This document shows, one piece after another, positions 1 to 11,668 of a DNA stretch of 64,000 nucleotides. Positions within the stretch are counted from its first letter, which is position 1. Each line of letters opens with the position of its first letter. The notes beneath the pieces are model-generated. The model worked only from the letters and a program-made list of their open reading frames with translations, ran no database searches and was not told the DNA's origin. The stretch spans positions 1,604,468 to 1,668,467 of the forward strand of contig JAMWFC010000054.1 in the NCBI GenBank assembly GCA_027475525.1, written 5' to 3'. The stretch comes from Macrolepiota albuminosa (lineage: Eukaryota; Basidiomycota; Agaricomycetes; Agaricales; Agaricaceae). The position numbers and the translations under genes were made by a program.

Positions 1-2015
1 ATCCTGACAAACACGGAGAAGAAGCAAAAGAGTATGCACGCGTGTGGAATGTCTACCTTGACGAAGCAGAGAGTCATGATGCAGACATGATTGAAAGCTT
101 TCAGAGCATCCTTGAAAGTCTCCTTGTTTTTGTGAGTCTTGATGGACGTATATTCCTAGATGTCTTCCTAATTCCAAGACAGGCTGCACTCTTCTCGGCA
201 GTCGTAACTACGTTTGTCGCTCAAACATCTCAAGTGCTCCAACCAGACAACGCGCAGATTATGGTGTCTCTCCTTGTCGAAACCAACCAATTATTGAGAG
301 CCGCCGGAAATGGATCGAGCATCAATGCTGTCCCTGCAGCAACGCTAGGTCCCCAAAGTCGGACGCACACTTCCACAGATGCATGGGTGAATGGATTCTT
401 TTTTACCAGTCTCGCTCTCTCATTATCAACTGCCCTCCTGTCTGTTCTAGCCAAACAATGGATTCAAGTTTGTTATTCCTTTGCCCTCTTTTAGGTAGTC
501 TAACACAGTGAACAGGCTTATACTGCAACGGTTTCTGGTGATGCCAAAACTCGCGCTTGGATCCGCCAATTCCGCTTTGAGGGACTTGAGAAATGGAAAC
601 TCAGCAAAATCATTGAGATTCTCCCATTAATCCTACATTGCTCAGTCGCCGTTTTCCTTATCGGACTAGCCCTCTATGTCTCGCAGTTGTCCCGTCCAAT
701 ATGTGGAATCATTGCTGGGATCACTGCTGTCACATTTCTCTTCTACTTCGTATCCTCGGTGCTCCCCGCATTTTATTTGGCCTGTCCCTACCGTATCCCA
801 TTGATATTCCCTCTAGCTCGACTTCTAAAGTTCGCTTTTAGTATGATAAAGTTCGCTTTTAGTATGACGAGGTGGAACTGCTTGCGTCTCTGGTATATGC
901 TCACCAATCACCGTCGTCGCAGATTTTTCCGACCGTTTCGACCACAATCGATGCCAAGGCAGGCTCTGAAAGAAGCAGAGTTCGATGCAGTGTTGGAACA
1001 ATCACGTCCTGATGATAGTCTCGGTTACAACTCCTTGGACTGGGTTTTCAACCACTCATCTAACCGCTTTGTCCAAGAAATTGTCATTGAGGGGACTTGT
1101 GGCTTGCTTGATGAATGGTCTTCACTTAAAAAACAGGAATCTTTTGACCGTCCTCTGAGTAGATACCTTAACCCAAGCTCAGGAAATAGTCATTTTCTCT
1201 CTGCAGTCAAATATTCTTTATCAAGATTGCCAGATATGTATTCTGCATCTTCCATGGAGGACGAGATTGGAAATAACAAACATAGCCGACTGATTAAAAC
1301 TTTCATGACGACCTTTGATCTTAAGACTCTGCTAGACGAACCTACTGCTGGCTTCAAGGATTGGAAAGGGATAAGGTGTGTACTGTCTAGAGCTTATCGA
1401 GCGGCACTCGAAGACAGGAATCGTGTCCTATCTCGGTGGCTTCTGGATTTGGGCGGTCCCAACCTATTTCAATCTGGCAGTGATTGGGTCATGCGGCTCT
1501 TGCGCTTATGCATAGATGACGGTGATGAAGAAGACTTTCGTGAATTGGTGCATCGAGGAATAGACCTTACGTGTTGTGATTATGTTGGTTGGACCGCTTT
1601 GCATAATGCAGTCCTCGCAGGCAATCTGGGTGTGGTCAATGCCCTTGTTGAACGAGAGCCAGCTCTGATCTCTGCGCGAGCACACTCCGGATCTACAGCA
1701 CTTGACCTTGCCATTCTCACTCAGAGAAACTCTGATATTGCTGGGGTACTTTTGGATCATTGTGCCCAATTATCAAGTCAGGATGAACTCCACGATGAAT
1801 TGGTACATTTGGGACACCACGTGCCGAAAAAAGTGACGCTTTTGCTTGACCGCGGATGGGATAGGACGGTCAAGGATGCTGAAGGGAAGACACTGCTTGA
1901 CATTGCGCGCAGCAAAGGTGACGACACGCTTGTCGAGTACTTGGAACATTACCAGACTGTCCGGCGCGCCCCATATGGGATGACATCTCACACTGTGAAT
2001 GCAGAGACACCATAA
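1..2015 (+). CDS. DUF6535 membrane protein with C-terminal ankyrin repeats, copy 1 (5' partial)
   Basis: The gene is cut by the window edge. Visible exons are 1-131, 183-467 and 516-2015, separated by introns of 51 bp (132-182) and 48 bp (468-515), both GT-AG and phase 0. The N-terminal part is a DUF6535 domain, starting around PDKHGEEAKEYARVW. Two hydrophobic stretches lie in exon 2 (ALFSAVVTTF and FFTSLALSLSTALLSVLAKQ) and two more open exon 3, so about four membrane helices are expected. The C-terminus holds ankyrin repeats (GWTALHNAVLAGNLGVVNAL, then GSTALDLAI) and ends in a conserved LLDIARSKGDD tail. The 51-bp intron is a multiple of three without a stop, so a naive reading frame runs through it; the splice is supported by the paralogues. 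DUF6535 has no known biochemical function; a role in self/non-self recognition is only inferred from the architecture. Three paralogues lie at 41-51 kb on the other strand. Confidence 0.85.
827..868 (+). repeat. 21-bp in-frame tandem duplication inside copy 1
   Basis: The unit beginning aaagttcgcttttagtatga occurs twice, 21 bp apart, adding seven residues (KFAFSMI-like) just after the fourth hydrophobic segment. The three paralogues have only one unit here, so this is a copy-specific insertion that keeps the frame. Confidence 0.85.
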
Positions 2016-3100
2016 TCTCGCATGCTAACCATGGAACTCGACTCAATATATGCATATATGCGATTTTTATGCCGAAAGACGACACAGGTACAACGATAGT
2101 GGAAATATTTATCATACCAATTCCCCGGTACGCCAAAGAGAACAAAGGAGCAGATAAAATGGTCCGAAGAGAGGAGATAGACTTGTAGAGATGATGAAGA
2201 GACGGAGACGTTAGCAATGCAACTACAAAAGGGCGACGAGACGTGGATCGAGAGTAAAATTGGGAAATACATACTATAAAAATGTTTGGGCACATTCGAA
2301 TGAAGCTTAGATGACCGAATAAATGCTTATGGCTTTCGCGGAAAGGCACAACACGTACTGGGTGCATAAATCTGTTTTGAGTCCGAGATCCCGGAGGGTC
2401 AGATTTCTCGAGGACGTTGATTGTTCGTTCAATCCTTAACCTCTCCTGCGAGGTCAGCTTGATCTGCCACGCCCTAATTCCCGCATCGGAGTCGCTTCCC
2501 AAGATCGATGGGCTCGTCCTTGCCCATCCGATGTCCAATACAAGAGGTGTGCGGTGCGCCAGATGTGCAGTGCACGACTGGTCCCGAGCTGTTGAGTACG
2601 CTCATGCCAATGGGCGTACAAAAGCGTGAGCGTGGATTCAAAGAAGGCGAAGGTCCTGAGGAAGGAGGTGGAGAGCGTCAGAAAGCGCAGACTGAAGTGT
2701 GGGTTTTAGGACGGTGTATAGGGATGGCCGAGGGCCAGGTACGAGGTGCGGGTACTTGGGGAGCTGTAAGGGGACATTAGAGGCGATTTGGGTCTTTTGT
2801 TTGGGAACGGGCAAGGGGGCTGTTGAGTATATTGAGTTCTAAAGCTGAAACCTGTAAGCAATGGAAAGCAGAAGCCTGTACTGGGCAAAGTCAAATCAGC
2901 ACGAAGCGAGATCAAGCCTGACGTAATCACCCCATTCAGCCCTGTCTAAAAGTCGCTCTCGACACCTCGTAACCCACTGCAGCCTCTGGTCTCCTTTGTA
3001 GGCTTTAGTTTCCTGCTGATTCGAACCTCGTCCTTCCTCCTCAAGGTTGTCTGTCCGGTCTTCCCTTTGTAGATATATGTAAACGCTAAGTCTACAGACC
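2016..3100 (+). repeat. 3' flank of DUF6535 copy 1, duplicated inverted at 39.9-41.0 kb
   Basis: No gene is recognised. About 2290-2930 is nearly identical to the reverse complement of about 40080-40680, and 2930-3060 matches the reverse complement of 39935-40080. Related but more diverged sequence lies downstream of copies 3 (44.16-44.85 kb) and 4 (48.2-49.08 kb). Short open frames exist on both strands, but none has a recognisable domain. The block marks the size of the segment that travels with each DUF6535 gene. Confidence 0.7.
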
Positions 3101-3939
3101 AGAAATAACTTGCTTGTATGGGCCGTTGCTAGCACGGCGTGACCGAGATCTACACTTGATCAAAAGGTATTGGCCTGCGGTGGACCGAGGTCTACAGCAT
3201 AGGGTGTTGAATCCGTGATGTGGCAGTGTTAATGTGACCACGTTAGCGTGACGTGCCAACGCGGCACGACGCGGTACATTAACTTAGTGCAGAAAGGAGG
3301 AATACCGGCAACGTTTGTATAATATTCAATGTCCAAATCGTATATAGCAGTATTCGTAAACATAACACATATATATAAAATAAAAATAAAAGAATAAAAA
3401 AATAAAAAAAAAATAGATCTTTCATTTGTCAACATTGTCCCTGTACACGTAGAACGTGTTGCCGTCAACACGACCGCCATACAAGAATAAGTACATCCCT
3501 GTACGACAAGGCTTCGTATTCGTAGCCTGTAAAGGGGTGTTATTCGACGAATTACGTCGAAAACTGGCAATGAACCTGTTCTTTGTTACAATTCAGATCC
3601 TTGACACTCCCTATAACCCCTTTGATACATACGCATGCACAGATCTGCGCATCTGTGAGTATAACAGAGCCAAAAAAAAAGGTGCAAATATACGCACTTG
3701 ATGCTCTGAACTACACCAGTCCTTCTGCTTTCGTTTTTTCCTATTTTATACGACGAACCACCGTCGATAGTTCTGGAAACTGCATGGGATGATTGTTCAG
3801 AAGTCGATAAGCAAATCATGGATGTTACAGGGTGGGAATGAACGTTCAAAGCAGCGTTGACGCTGAGCAATGTCCAGGACGCCATGATGTGTCAAATACA
3901 CGTGTGACAGTCACATATACGCATCAACGTCGCTCCCAT

Positions 3940-4215
3940 TGGCTTTAAACAGCCAACGTTACCTCCCCCCCTTCCTCCTCCCCCACGCCGTCCTTGGAGC
4001 GTCCGCACGCAGCTAGAGGCTTTGCTGCACGACCTAAAGTCGAGAGGAAAAAAAAAAAAAAAAGTTTGAAGTACAATCGATAATACCAACGTACCAATTT
4101 AGTACAAATACCTGCCCACGATGCTCTCGTTGGCTTTAAACGGCCAACGCTGGCCCCCTCGTTGTCCTTGGAGAGTCCAGACGTGGCCAGAGGCTTTGCT
4201 GTACATCCTAAAAAA
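3940..4215. repeat. Imperfect subrepeat pair (ggctttaaac...gaggctttgctg)
   Basis: Two units, roughly 3942-4035 and 4132-4210, share the order ggctttaaac, ccaacg, gtccttggag, gtcc, acg, gaggctttgctg, cctaaa. The duplicated block has the same pair at about 36350-36432 and 36495-36567. They look like old tandem repeats inside a dispersed element. Confidence 0.6.
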
Positions 4216-5102
4216 TACTAATAATAATAAAAATAAAATTGTTCAATCCACTACTGACCAGCCATTATGACACGTATTCAGCTGCTGCTTTGAGCTAATA
4301 TAACGCAATGTTGTAAGACGAATCTTCACCAGTGTGAGTATGAATGCCGACAGTATGGTTGGGATAATGCGAAGCAACAAACTATACAAGCTTTGGCATA
4401 GAGTCAGCATCAAGTTAATGGTCCTGGCTATACCGAAGGCTTATGCGTGGACGAACAAAGGTACTGCCTGAGACGTGTAGAGTGTTTAGTGAGGGACTAT
4501 CTGTTGGTAAAGGAAGGCAGACAGTCTTTTGCAACCTTGGCTGCGTGTAGATTGGTTTATTGTCATATGTTGCCAACACCGAGTAGAAAACAACTTGTGG
4601 AATGATTTTGGAGGGGCAACAAATAGAAGCAATGAAGTCGATGCCTTGATATATAGCAAAATAACGAAACAGAGCTTTCTGGTTTCGCCTGAATCAGGTT
4701 TGATGACACACTGTTGATTTGCATCATAGTCCTAGAGACACATATAGCTCTTCAACTATCTGCCGACTTTACCCACATTTGGTTTTAGCTGTATGTGATC
4801 CACTCGTGGGGCTATATAAATTTTTTAGAACATATGGTCATACGGTTGGGAGGAGACATACCCAGCACTTTGAATGCCAGCAGCGCATGCTTGAGCGACT
4901 CCATGAGAGCAGATGCTGACAACCAAACTGCTCAGGAGGTGCATGGAGATTGCCATATATATAGCAGGTCACGTTATATAAAATATTCCACTTCATTCTA
5001 GAATAAACCGCTGGTTCCAGAAACATGTTCCATCAGAAAGCTTGCTTACCTATTTAAAGCGCTTGCACATGTGTTAAGTAAACAGGCTGTCCAACTGAAC
5101 GC

Positions 5103-5300
5103 TTATATAACATTATTTATTTATTTATTTATTACTTTTTATTTATTTATTTATTTATTTATTGCTTTTATTTATTTATTTATTTTAACGTTATTTTAAA
5201 TATTCCTAATTTTAATTATTTATTTATTTATTTATTTATTGCTTTTATTTATTTATTTATTTTAACGTTATTTTAAATATTCCTAATTTTAAATATGATA
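5103..5300. repeat. (TTTA)n low-complexity tract
   Basis: Runs of tttatttatttattt interrupted by aacgttattttaaatattcc. Part of its length is an apparent 77-bp assembly duplication, so the true tract is shorter. Confidence 0.8.
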
Positions 5301-5314
5301 TATATACATATACG
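5161..5314. repeat. 77-bp head-to-tail duplication
   Basis: Copies begin at 5161 and 5238 inside the (TTTA)n tract. The matching block at 37.9 kb shows no such doubling. Confidence 0.8.
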
Positions 5315-5462
5315 TCGATAGATGAATACAATTTGTATTTACTAGAATAAAATGTGTAAATACAGTGCGTTGATACTATAATAAAATATGTGAATTATCT
5401 GTGGAACTTATAAGGACTAGTAAGCGTTAAAATTAAACTGACTTACATGAAAAATACAGACG

Positions 5463-5610
5463 GAATTTATACGTTCCGCTCATGTGAGGTCTGTAATGTG
5501 CCCGCACTAATAAAATTAGACGATGAAATACCACAGACAGAATTTATACGTTCCGCTCATGTGAGGTCTGTAATGTGCCCGCACTAATAAAATTAGACGA
5601 TGAAATACCA
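5463..5610. repeat. 77-bp spaced near-exact duplication
   Basis: The string gaatttatacgttccgctc recurs at 5463 and 5540; one mismatch lies just upstream of the matching run. Confidence 0.75.
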
Positions 5611-6190
5611 GATGACTGAATACTTATGATTTCTCTTGAAGAGGCGTTGAAAACGTGATGACGAGTTACGATAGTCAGAACGATGTGCGTTACTGTTATG
5701 GCCCGAGCCATCCAGCTGTACGATGCACCGGCATACAAATAAGTGTATGCTTCATCTAAGTGTTGCTCATCGTCGCTTGGGTATAAGTGAAAAGCCGCAA
5801 CGAGACGACTTTCTTGGTCGAATCTCTTTATCATGAGATGTCGCGCGTTACAGTCTCTATGAGCATAAGCGCTGATGGTAATATATAAATTCGACATCAT
5901 AAAACTGCCTATAAATGCTAAAATGTCCAGAAAAACTCACCAGAACATTAGATTGGCAACGTTCACCCACGTCAATACATCGAAGTACCGACTGGATACT
6001 GTAGATAAGGCAACGTCCACCATTTCCCTCATCCGTCTGCCACGCGATGATGTAGCGGAGGTGCGGGGGCACCAACACTGAATACTAGCTATGGGGAGCG
6101 TGGACATGATGTTATGTGAGTGGAATAACAAATGTAAATGTATATGAAGATATATTGAGAGGACACATCGACATCGTACATTTGTCATGT
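5600..6190 (-). pseudogene. Possible remnant of a spliced gene, function unknown
   Basis: On the minus strand a stretch ending near 5630 reads RDCNARHLMIKRFDQES and continues for about 80 residues with a coding-like charged composition. It follows a plausible acceptor (gctcatag) and could join an upstream exon whose donor is gtgagttttt near 5938. No domain is recognised, two frames compete upstream, and the 3' end overlaps a 77-bp duplication. Treat it as a weak candidate only. Confidence 0.25.
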
Positions 6191-6933
6191 AAAGTAGTGA
6201 GTTTGCGCTAACTATATGTTTTAATGATAACTCAACATATTGGCTGGTTTATCAAATTAGTATATTGTAGTTCATCCCGTTGGTGTATGAGTAACGCATC
6301 ATATTTTCCGTAGAAGTTCGTGCAGAAACGTTTCGTTTTGACTCGTGCGAATCCATAGATCAATCAGACTGACGTTCTTTCTGTACTGTATTACTTGATA
6401 TACTTTTACCCATCGGGGTGTTCTAGCCCAGAGTGAGTAATAAGTACCAAGTCAATATACAGTGACGGTATTTGCTTCCATCAGGTGTCTGTTGAGCAAG
6501 TACACGGCAACATAGAATGCTAGTACCAGTACAACCAAGCGGGAGTGGGAATGCATTTTCTAGAGCGTACAATAGCATTTCGTAAGAGGAAGCCAGATGT
6601 AACATAGCCGGTATAAGAAACCACCAAAAGGAACCAACAGACTGAAAGACATAGAAAGGTGGAGAGCACATCAGCGGAGAAGAGGTGAAGGATTATGTAC
6701 GTACTTTAATATATAAAAAACAAAATAGTAATACATATCATCAAATAGACACGTAGCATAAACAATTGTATTTCTTAATTTTACAAGTAGAAACCGGGTT
6801 TGCTTGTTGGCTAGCCTTGTACAAAGTGGCATGACAACGAGTAAATGTATATATATGTGTTTGCTACGTAATATCTGAACAGTCATTCAACCGAATCATT
6901 ATGTAATACAAAGTCACGTTTACGAATTTGGTA

Positions 6934-7087
6934 TTTAATTTTACTAGTCATTCCTTTTATAATTTAATAATCATTTAAAATAATGACAAAATAAATAAAC
7001 AAATATAATTTTTAATTTTACTAGTCATTCCTTTTATAATTTAATAATCATTTAAAATAATGACAAAATAAATAAACAAATATAATT
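6934..7087. repeat. 77-bp head-to-tail duplication
   Basis: tttaattttactagtcattc begins at 6934 and again at 7011, in non-coding AT-rich sequence. Confidence 0.85.
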
Positions 7088-7396
7088 AAACTGATTGTCC
7101 CACCAAACGCTTACATAATATACCATCATGTTAAAAATTTCACGGTCGTGAAATTGGTCAGGTGAACATGCAGTAGACATAACGTGCCCAAACTCATGAT
7201 TACTAACTAACAAACCACGTTTAATACACGTGAATACATGCACATCAGAAAAATAAATAAGTAATTAATTAAATAAATATATAAGTAAATTGATTGTCCC
7301 ACCAAACGCTTATATAACATGCACCTTTGTTCACTTAATAGGTATACCGAGGATCGTCTTTACGGACTACTTAGTCCTTATTTAGCTGTCGTAGAT

Positions 7397-7550
7397 GAAA
7401 ATAAATTATATTTTAGTTTAAATCAGATTAAATTGTATTCTCTATGGGCACATTTAACATATATTATGTCAGCGAAAATAAATTATATTTTAGTTTAAAT
7501 CAGATTAAATTGTATTCTCTATGGGCACATTTAACATATATTATGTCAGT
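7397..7550. repeat. 77-bp spaced duplication
   Basis: gaaaataaattatattttag begins at 7397 and 7474; about 76 bases match. It lies just beyond the 3' end of the Helitron genes. Confidence 0.85.
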
Positions 7551-7911
7551 GTTGAGGTGTACGACCAGTTTGAAGATCATATGACCTCATAGCGTCCAAA
7601 TTCACGTTAACTGTCCTGATTTTGCAAGGGGGTCGTTTGAACAATATCACTTCTAGCATAGGTGTATGGCTTCGTAGTAATATGGTAATACGACCTATAT
7701 CCTTAAATACACAGACTTGATTCAAACTAAACAACTCCCCATTGGTAATATATGATTACGCCACTCTGACATATAACACTATTGTTGCTTTACTACCTCT
7801 GCAGACTTGTATATCCAACGTATCCAGGCTGCCTTCTTCGACAATCAACCTTCTACCAGTAATTAAACCATCATGGAACCACACCCTCAAGGACGAATCC
7901 ACGTATCGACA

Positions 7912-8065
7912 AGTAAAATGACTGTTTGCAAAATATATGATACCTTTTAGGATATATCGTCTGTCTCCCGACCCATAAACTGGCATGTAGTAAAATGACT
8001 ATTTGCAAAATATATGATACCTTTTAGGATATATCGTCTGTCTCCCAACCCATAAACCGGCACGT
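7912..8065. repeat. 77-bp spaced duplication with several mismatches
   Basis: Copies start at 7912 and 7989, in the USP-like His-box region. Unlike most other pairs they differ at several bases (for example actgtttgc versus actatttgc), so the two contig ends may come from different alleles or element copies. Confidence 0.75.
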
Positions 8066-8129
8066 CGACGTGTCTATTAATCGCAATGTTGATTGATGCC
8101 ACATCAAAAGACAGTATTGGTGCCGTGTA

Positions 8130-8383
8130 TACTGTTCTCATTATTCTAACTAATTCAGACGCGCATGTTCTGCACCGAGATTCAGTAAGAAATTCCATGT
8201 TCCTTANNNNNNNNNNNNNNNNNNNNNNNNNNNNNNNNNNNNNNNNNNNNNNNNNNNNNNNNNNNNNNNNNNNNNNNNNNNNNNNNNNNNNNNNNNNNNN
8301 NNNNNNTACTGTTCTCATTATTCTAACTAATTCAGACGCGCATGTTCTGCACCGAGATTCAGTAAGAAATTCCATGTTCCTTA
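8130..8383. repeat. 77-bp identical sequence on both sides of the N gap
   Basis: 8130-8206 is repeated at 8307-8383, with 100 N between. Two contigs that overlap by 77 bp were scaffolded without merging, so no sequence is probably missing. Confidence 0.95.
8207..8306. other. Assembly gap of exactly 100 N
   Basis: A run of 100 N, the usual placeholder for a gap of unknown size, inside the USP-like domain of the Helitron. Confidence 0.99.
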
Positions 8384-8796
8384 AGAAATGTTGTATTGAT
8401 GGCTGTGAATTATCTAGTATGGCAATCTGACACGAATTCGACGTAACAGCTCTTCTGTTAACTGCATAACCGTGTGGACAGTGCATGTATGACATGTATA
8501 CATTTCGCTTGTATGTAAGCAACTCTTCAATCACAGCATGAACACTCGTTAGTTCACCATACAAAACGTTTCTCGGATTGCGTCTCTTGTGTCCTCCAGC
8601 GTGATTTTACTTTCACGTGTTGATAAGAAGTTGCTTTCCATTCTTCGCATAATTGATGTCCCAAATGATCGGAAAGTTGTTGACCATAGTGACATGTCAT
8701 CTTGCCACATATTGTACAATATAGTTATCACCACGTCGTACGTGCAACTGTTGGCATTCCACTTAGTTCCAACCAGTCTTCCACATCTGTCCAAAT

Positions 8797-11668
8797 TTAA
8801 TTTTTCAAGTTGGATGAACCATCATTGCGGTTCCGGTTTATTTTGCTGTGTATTGGTTGAGGATGCACTATGGGCTGAGTGCCCTTAGCTGGAATAAATC
8901 TGCTTTTAGGGGACTGCGGTAGCTTAATAGGTCTATCTTCACTAGCAACCTGCCATTTGATATCTGGGAATGATGCATCATCGTAAAGGTCCTTGTCACT
9001 CCAACGTAAGGCCGTATGAAGGTTAGGGGGCATGTAACCTTTTTGTTTGCATTGTCTAAATGAATGAATTAGATCAGATTGTCTAGGTGAATTGACAAAA
9101 CTTTTAGGAAGCTGGTTCATATATCTGAGTTTGGTTATTTCATCGAGCAGTTCCAAGTCACAAAATTCCCTGCGCAATGCGCCACTCACTTTGCCTTGTA
9201 TTTTATTAGCATCAAATCCTCATATGATGAGCGTTCCTGCAGCAGTAGCACTGCGGGATAGTGCAGTGTAGTAGGCTTGGTGCAATTGACACTTAGTTAG
9301 TCTACTGGATTGTAAGGTCTAGTTTTTCCTTGACTTGCATAATCCGTCATGGTGTAGTTTACCAATACCTCTACCTGTGATCAAGACAAAGACACGCTGT
9401 CATCGCTAGGGAGTCTACATTTAAGATGCACACTTGTACATACAATCGGAACCACATTACCAGGAAGTCCATTGATTTTTACTCTTTATGGAGGATTGTT
9501 GAGTAGTACAAATAACGTATCCAGCATAATTTGTCCAGCCGATCCGATGCAACTTTTCCAACTATACACAAAATCTTCCTGTCCGTTGGTGATGCATAAT
9601 TCTGTAGCCGCATTATTTTTGATTATAACAGGCAAGCCTACACACAACAACAGCTTTCCCATGACTTGAACACTGCAAGATGATGGAGATTGGTCCCACA
9701 ACACACACTGTATAGTTGGAGGAAATCTCGTGGTTTCTTTAGAGCACGTGTAGTTAGATGAATGGGTTTTTGTTTCATCACCATCTCTGGATGACGGACT
9801 ATCTTCGCTGTAGAAATGCACTAGTTCCTGACGGCTCTCGCTTGCAAATTAAGTACTTCCTATAATATTAATAGCATCTTTGTCTACGTTTTGTGCGGTG
9901 ATTATAGAAACGTTTCTGAACTGTTTATCGGATATAGATGGGCAACTATTAGAGACAGCCAATAATCTGCTCCTAAGAAACTTCACGTCTTCTTTGGTGC
10001 ATGCTCTATACCTCATGTTTTTGAGCACGGTACGCAAAGCTGTGTCCTCTGTAGACTGAGTTTTCTGCCTCATGTTTTTATGCAATATGACAATGGTCAT
10101 TACCTGATGCCATACAGCCTTGCCTATGGCAGACTCCTGATCCTTCAACGTTTTGGTATTTAAACCTACAGTTCTACTATATAACGCCAATCCTTTGTGC
10201 CTAGCGACAGAGAGCAACTGAGCAAAATCACCTGCAAATACCATGTTCATACCACCGAAAGAGATATCTAGTCTACTGGACAGCTGAGCCAGTCTTGCGG
10301 AATTCTTATACAAGTCTCAACACGATAACATAGATACTTCGTCAAAAAATATTAATTTGACACCTAGTAAACGAGTTTTAATTTGAGCGAGTTGTTTCTT
10401 CGATACACCAACCATGTCATTAATGCCGAACATCAAATGATATGTTGAGCCACCTATAAGCGATGCAGCAGTGCCAGTAGGTGCAACCACAGCCAGACGA
10501 TATGCCTCTCCTCTAGCTTCAAAATACTTGATGAGGGCTCAGAGCACCTGGGTTTTTCCGGTGCCCCCCATTCCTCCCATATACAATTTAAGTTGCTCAG
10601 GCATATAATGAGGGCTCAGAGCACCTGGGTTTTTCCGGTGCCCCCCATTCCTCCCATATACAATTTAAGTTGCTCAGGCATATACGACGTTGCATGATTA
10701 GCCACAGTGCAGAACACTCTCAGCTGTTCTTTGTTCAGCCTGTAGTCTGAAGATATAATAGCAATAGTAGGTTCCCATTTATCGTCCACATATATCTTCT
10801 GAAGATACTTCCTATCGACTACGTCGACATGTCCTGGTAGTTCTGGTACACTGCCTGGTAACTTACCACTGCATGCAGGTATGCTGGAATTTTGGCTTTT
10901 CAGCACCTCATCCCACTTCGCTGTAACAACAGCTTTCCAGTAAGAAGAGTTATGTTCTTCATTCATAGATTCAACGGCATCGATTTGAGGAAACACCTCG
11001 TCCATTATAGGATCTCTCCACCCCAGATCTGCCATAGTTGTTGACATTTGCAGCATATCAGATCTATGTTTTAATTCTTTCTTGCCAAATACAGTGGATG
11101 TTTCTTCATCAACACCTGCGATTATATTGTCCATGTCCTCGAAGTTTTCGGTTTTGTCCCGCTGCATCATGTCAGATAGTTCATCTCTGGTCAGCGTTGA
11201 ATTAGTAAGACATACACCTCCGCTCTTCAGCTGAGCATAAAAGTTGTCGGCTGCATCTAAGCATTTATATCGTATGTTCATGTTCTTGAGCAATGTGAGT
11301 TGACACTTATTGAAGGATGTAGATTCAAAAGCTGAATCCCACGTTTCTCCAGTATTTTTAAGGTCATGTCCTGTACGCCAAGGTTTGAAAAGCGTTAACA
11401 TGGTCGCACAATAGTACTCTCTATCCCCTTGATCCTTCCTAGGTAAATTTCTGCCTACTAAATTAGGGACACGCCTACATAAAGGAGGATACACATAAGT
11501 ACCATGAGTATCGGAAAGCGGATGACGAGTTGAGAATTTAACAACCACCAATCCCTGCATATTTTTCGTTCCACCAATGGATATATCGTCATCATCGACC
11601 AATATATTATGTGTTCTGTTAGTCAACTTTACTCTCTTGCATCTCAATGACCACTGATACAAAGTCAT
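8797..11668 (-). pseudogene. Helitron Pif1-like helicase portion
   Basis: Walker A is GGMGGTGKT near 10640. Walker B reads FFDEVSML near 10330 and is followed directly by a TGA. Further motifs are GGMNMVFAGDFAQLL (motif III region, 10260), LCVGLPVIIKNNAATELCIT (9610), TDYASQGKT (9350) and HQAYYTALSRS (9280), which are Pif1/Helitron motifs V and VI. The 77-bp duplication at 10531-10684 falls exactly after Walker A and shifts the frame; a TAA lies near 9849. All motif blocks survive in order, so decay is moderate. The helicase would unwind the donor strand during rolling-circle transposition. Confidence 0.85.
10531..10684. repeat. 77-bp head-to-tail duplication in Helitron helicase
   Basis: Copies at 10531-10607 and 10608-10684 are identical and shift the helicase frame next to Walker A. 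Confidence 0.9.

Larger units (their letters stand above)
3110..5620. repeat. Segmental duplication, direct copy at 35.4-38.1 kb
   Basis: From cttgtatgggccgttgct onwards this non-coding block matches 35401-38106 in the same orientation, with point differences and small indels. It includes the same A-rich stretch, the same imperfect 'ccttggag-gtcc' subrepeats and the same AT-rich tail. Scattered minus-strand open frames recur in both copies but carry stops and show no domain. The 3' end of the second copy runs into the N gap at 38107. Confidence 0.75.
6190..7756. other. AT-rich intergenic stretch without a recognised gene
   Basis: Nothing with domain or codon support is seen. Two short copies of a motif around tgtcccaccaaacgctta lie at about 7088 and 7288, related to tgtccaactgaacgctta near 5088 and 37832. 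Two 77-bp duplications fall here. Confidence 0.6.
7757..8796 (-). pseudogene. USP-like (C19) cysteine protease domain at the Helitron C-terminus
   Basis: Immediately after the helicase tail the same strand reads GTKWNANSCTYDVVITILYN, which resembles the Cys box of ubiquitin-specific proteases (N-x-C-x-Y/x-D). It then shows CPHGYAVNRR and a CRTCASELVR cysteine pair. A late segment, IIYFANSHFTCRYVDSS followed by VWFHDG, resembles the His box (H-Y/F-T plus W-x-x-F/H-D). The order Cys box, zinc-like pair, His box fits a compact USP fold. The N gap and two 77-bp duplications fall inside it. The identification rests on motif likeness only. The domain may act as a deubiquitinase or polyprotein protease, or may be a captured host domain. 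Confidence 0.55.

Noticed and set aside
42..494. Continuous reading frame through the first two exons of DUF6535 copy 1
   Set aside because: It runs through a 51-bp stopless intron and into the second intron; the paralogues, one with a 55-bp intron, show that splicing is needed.
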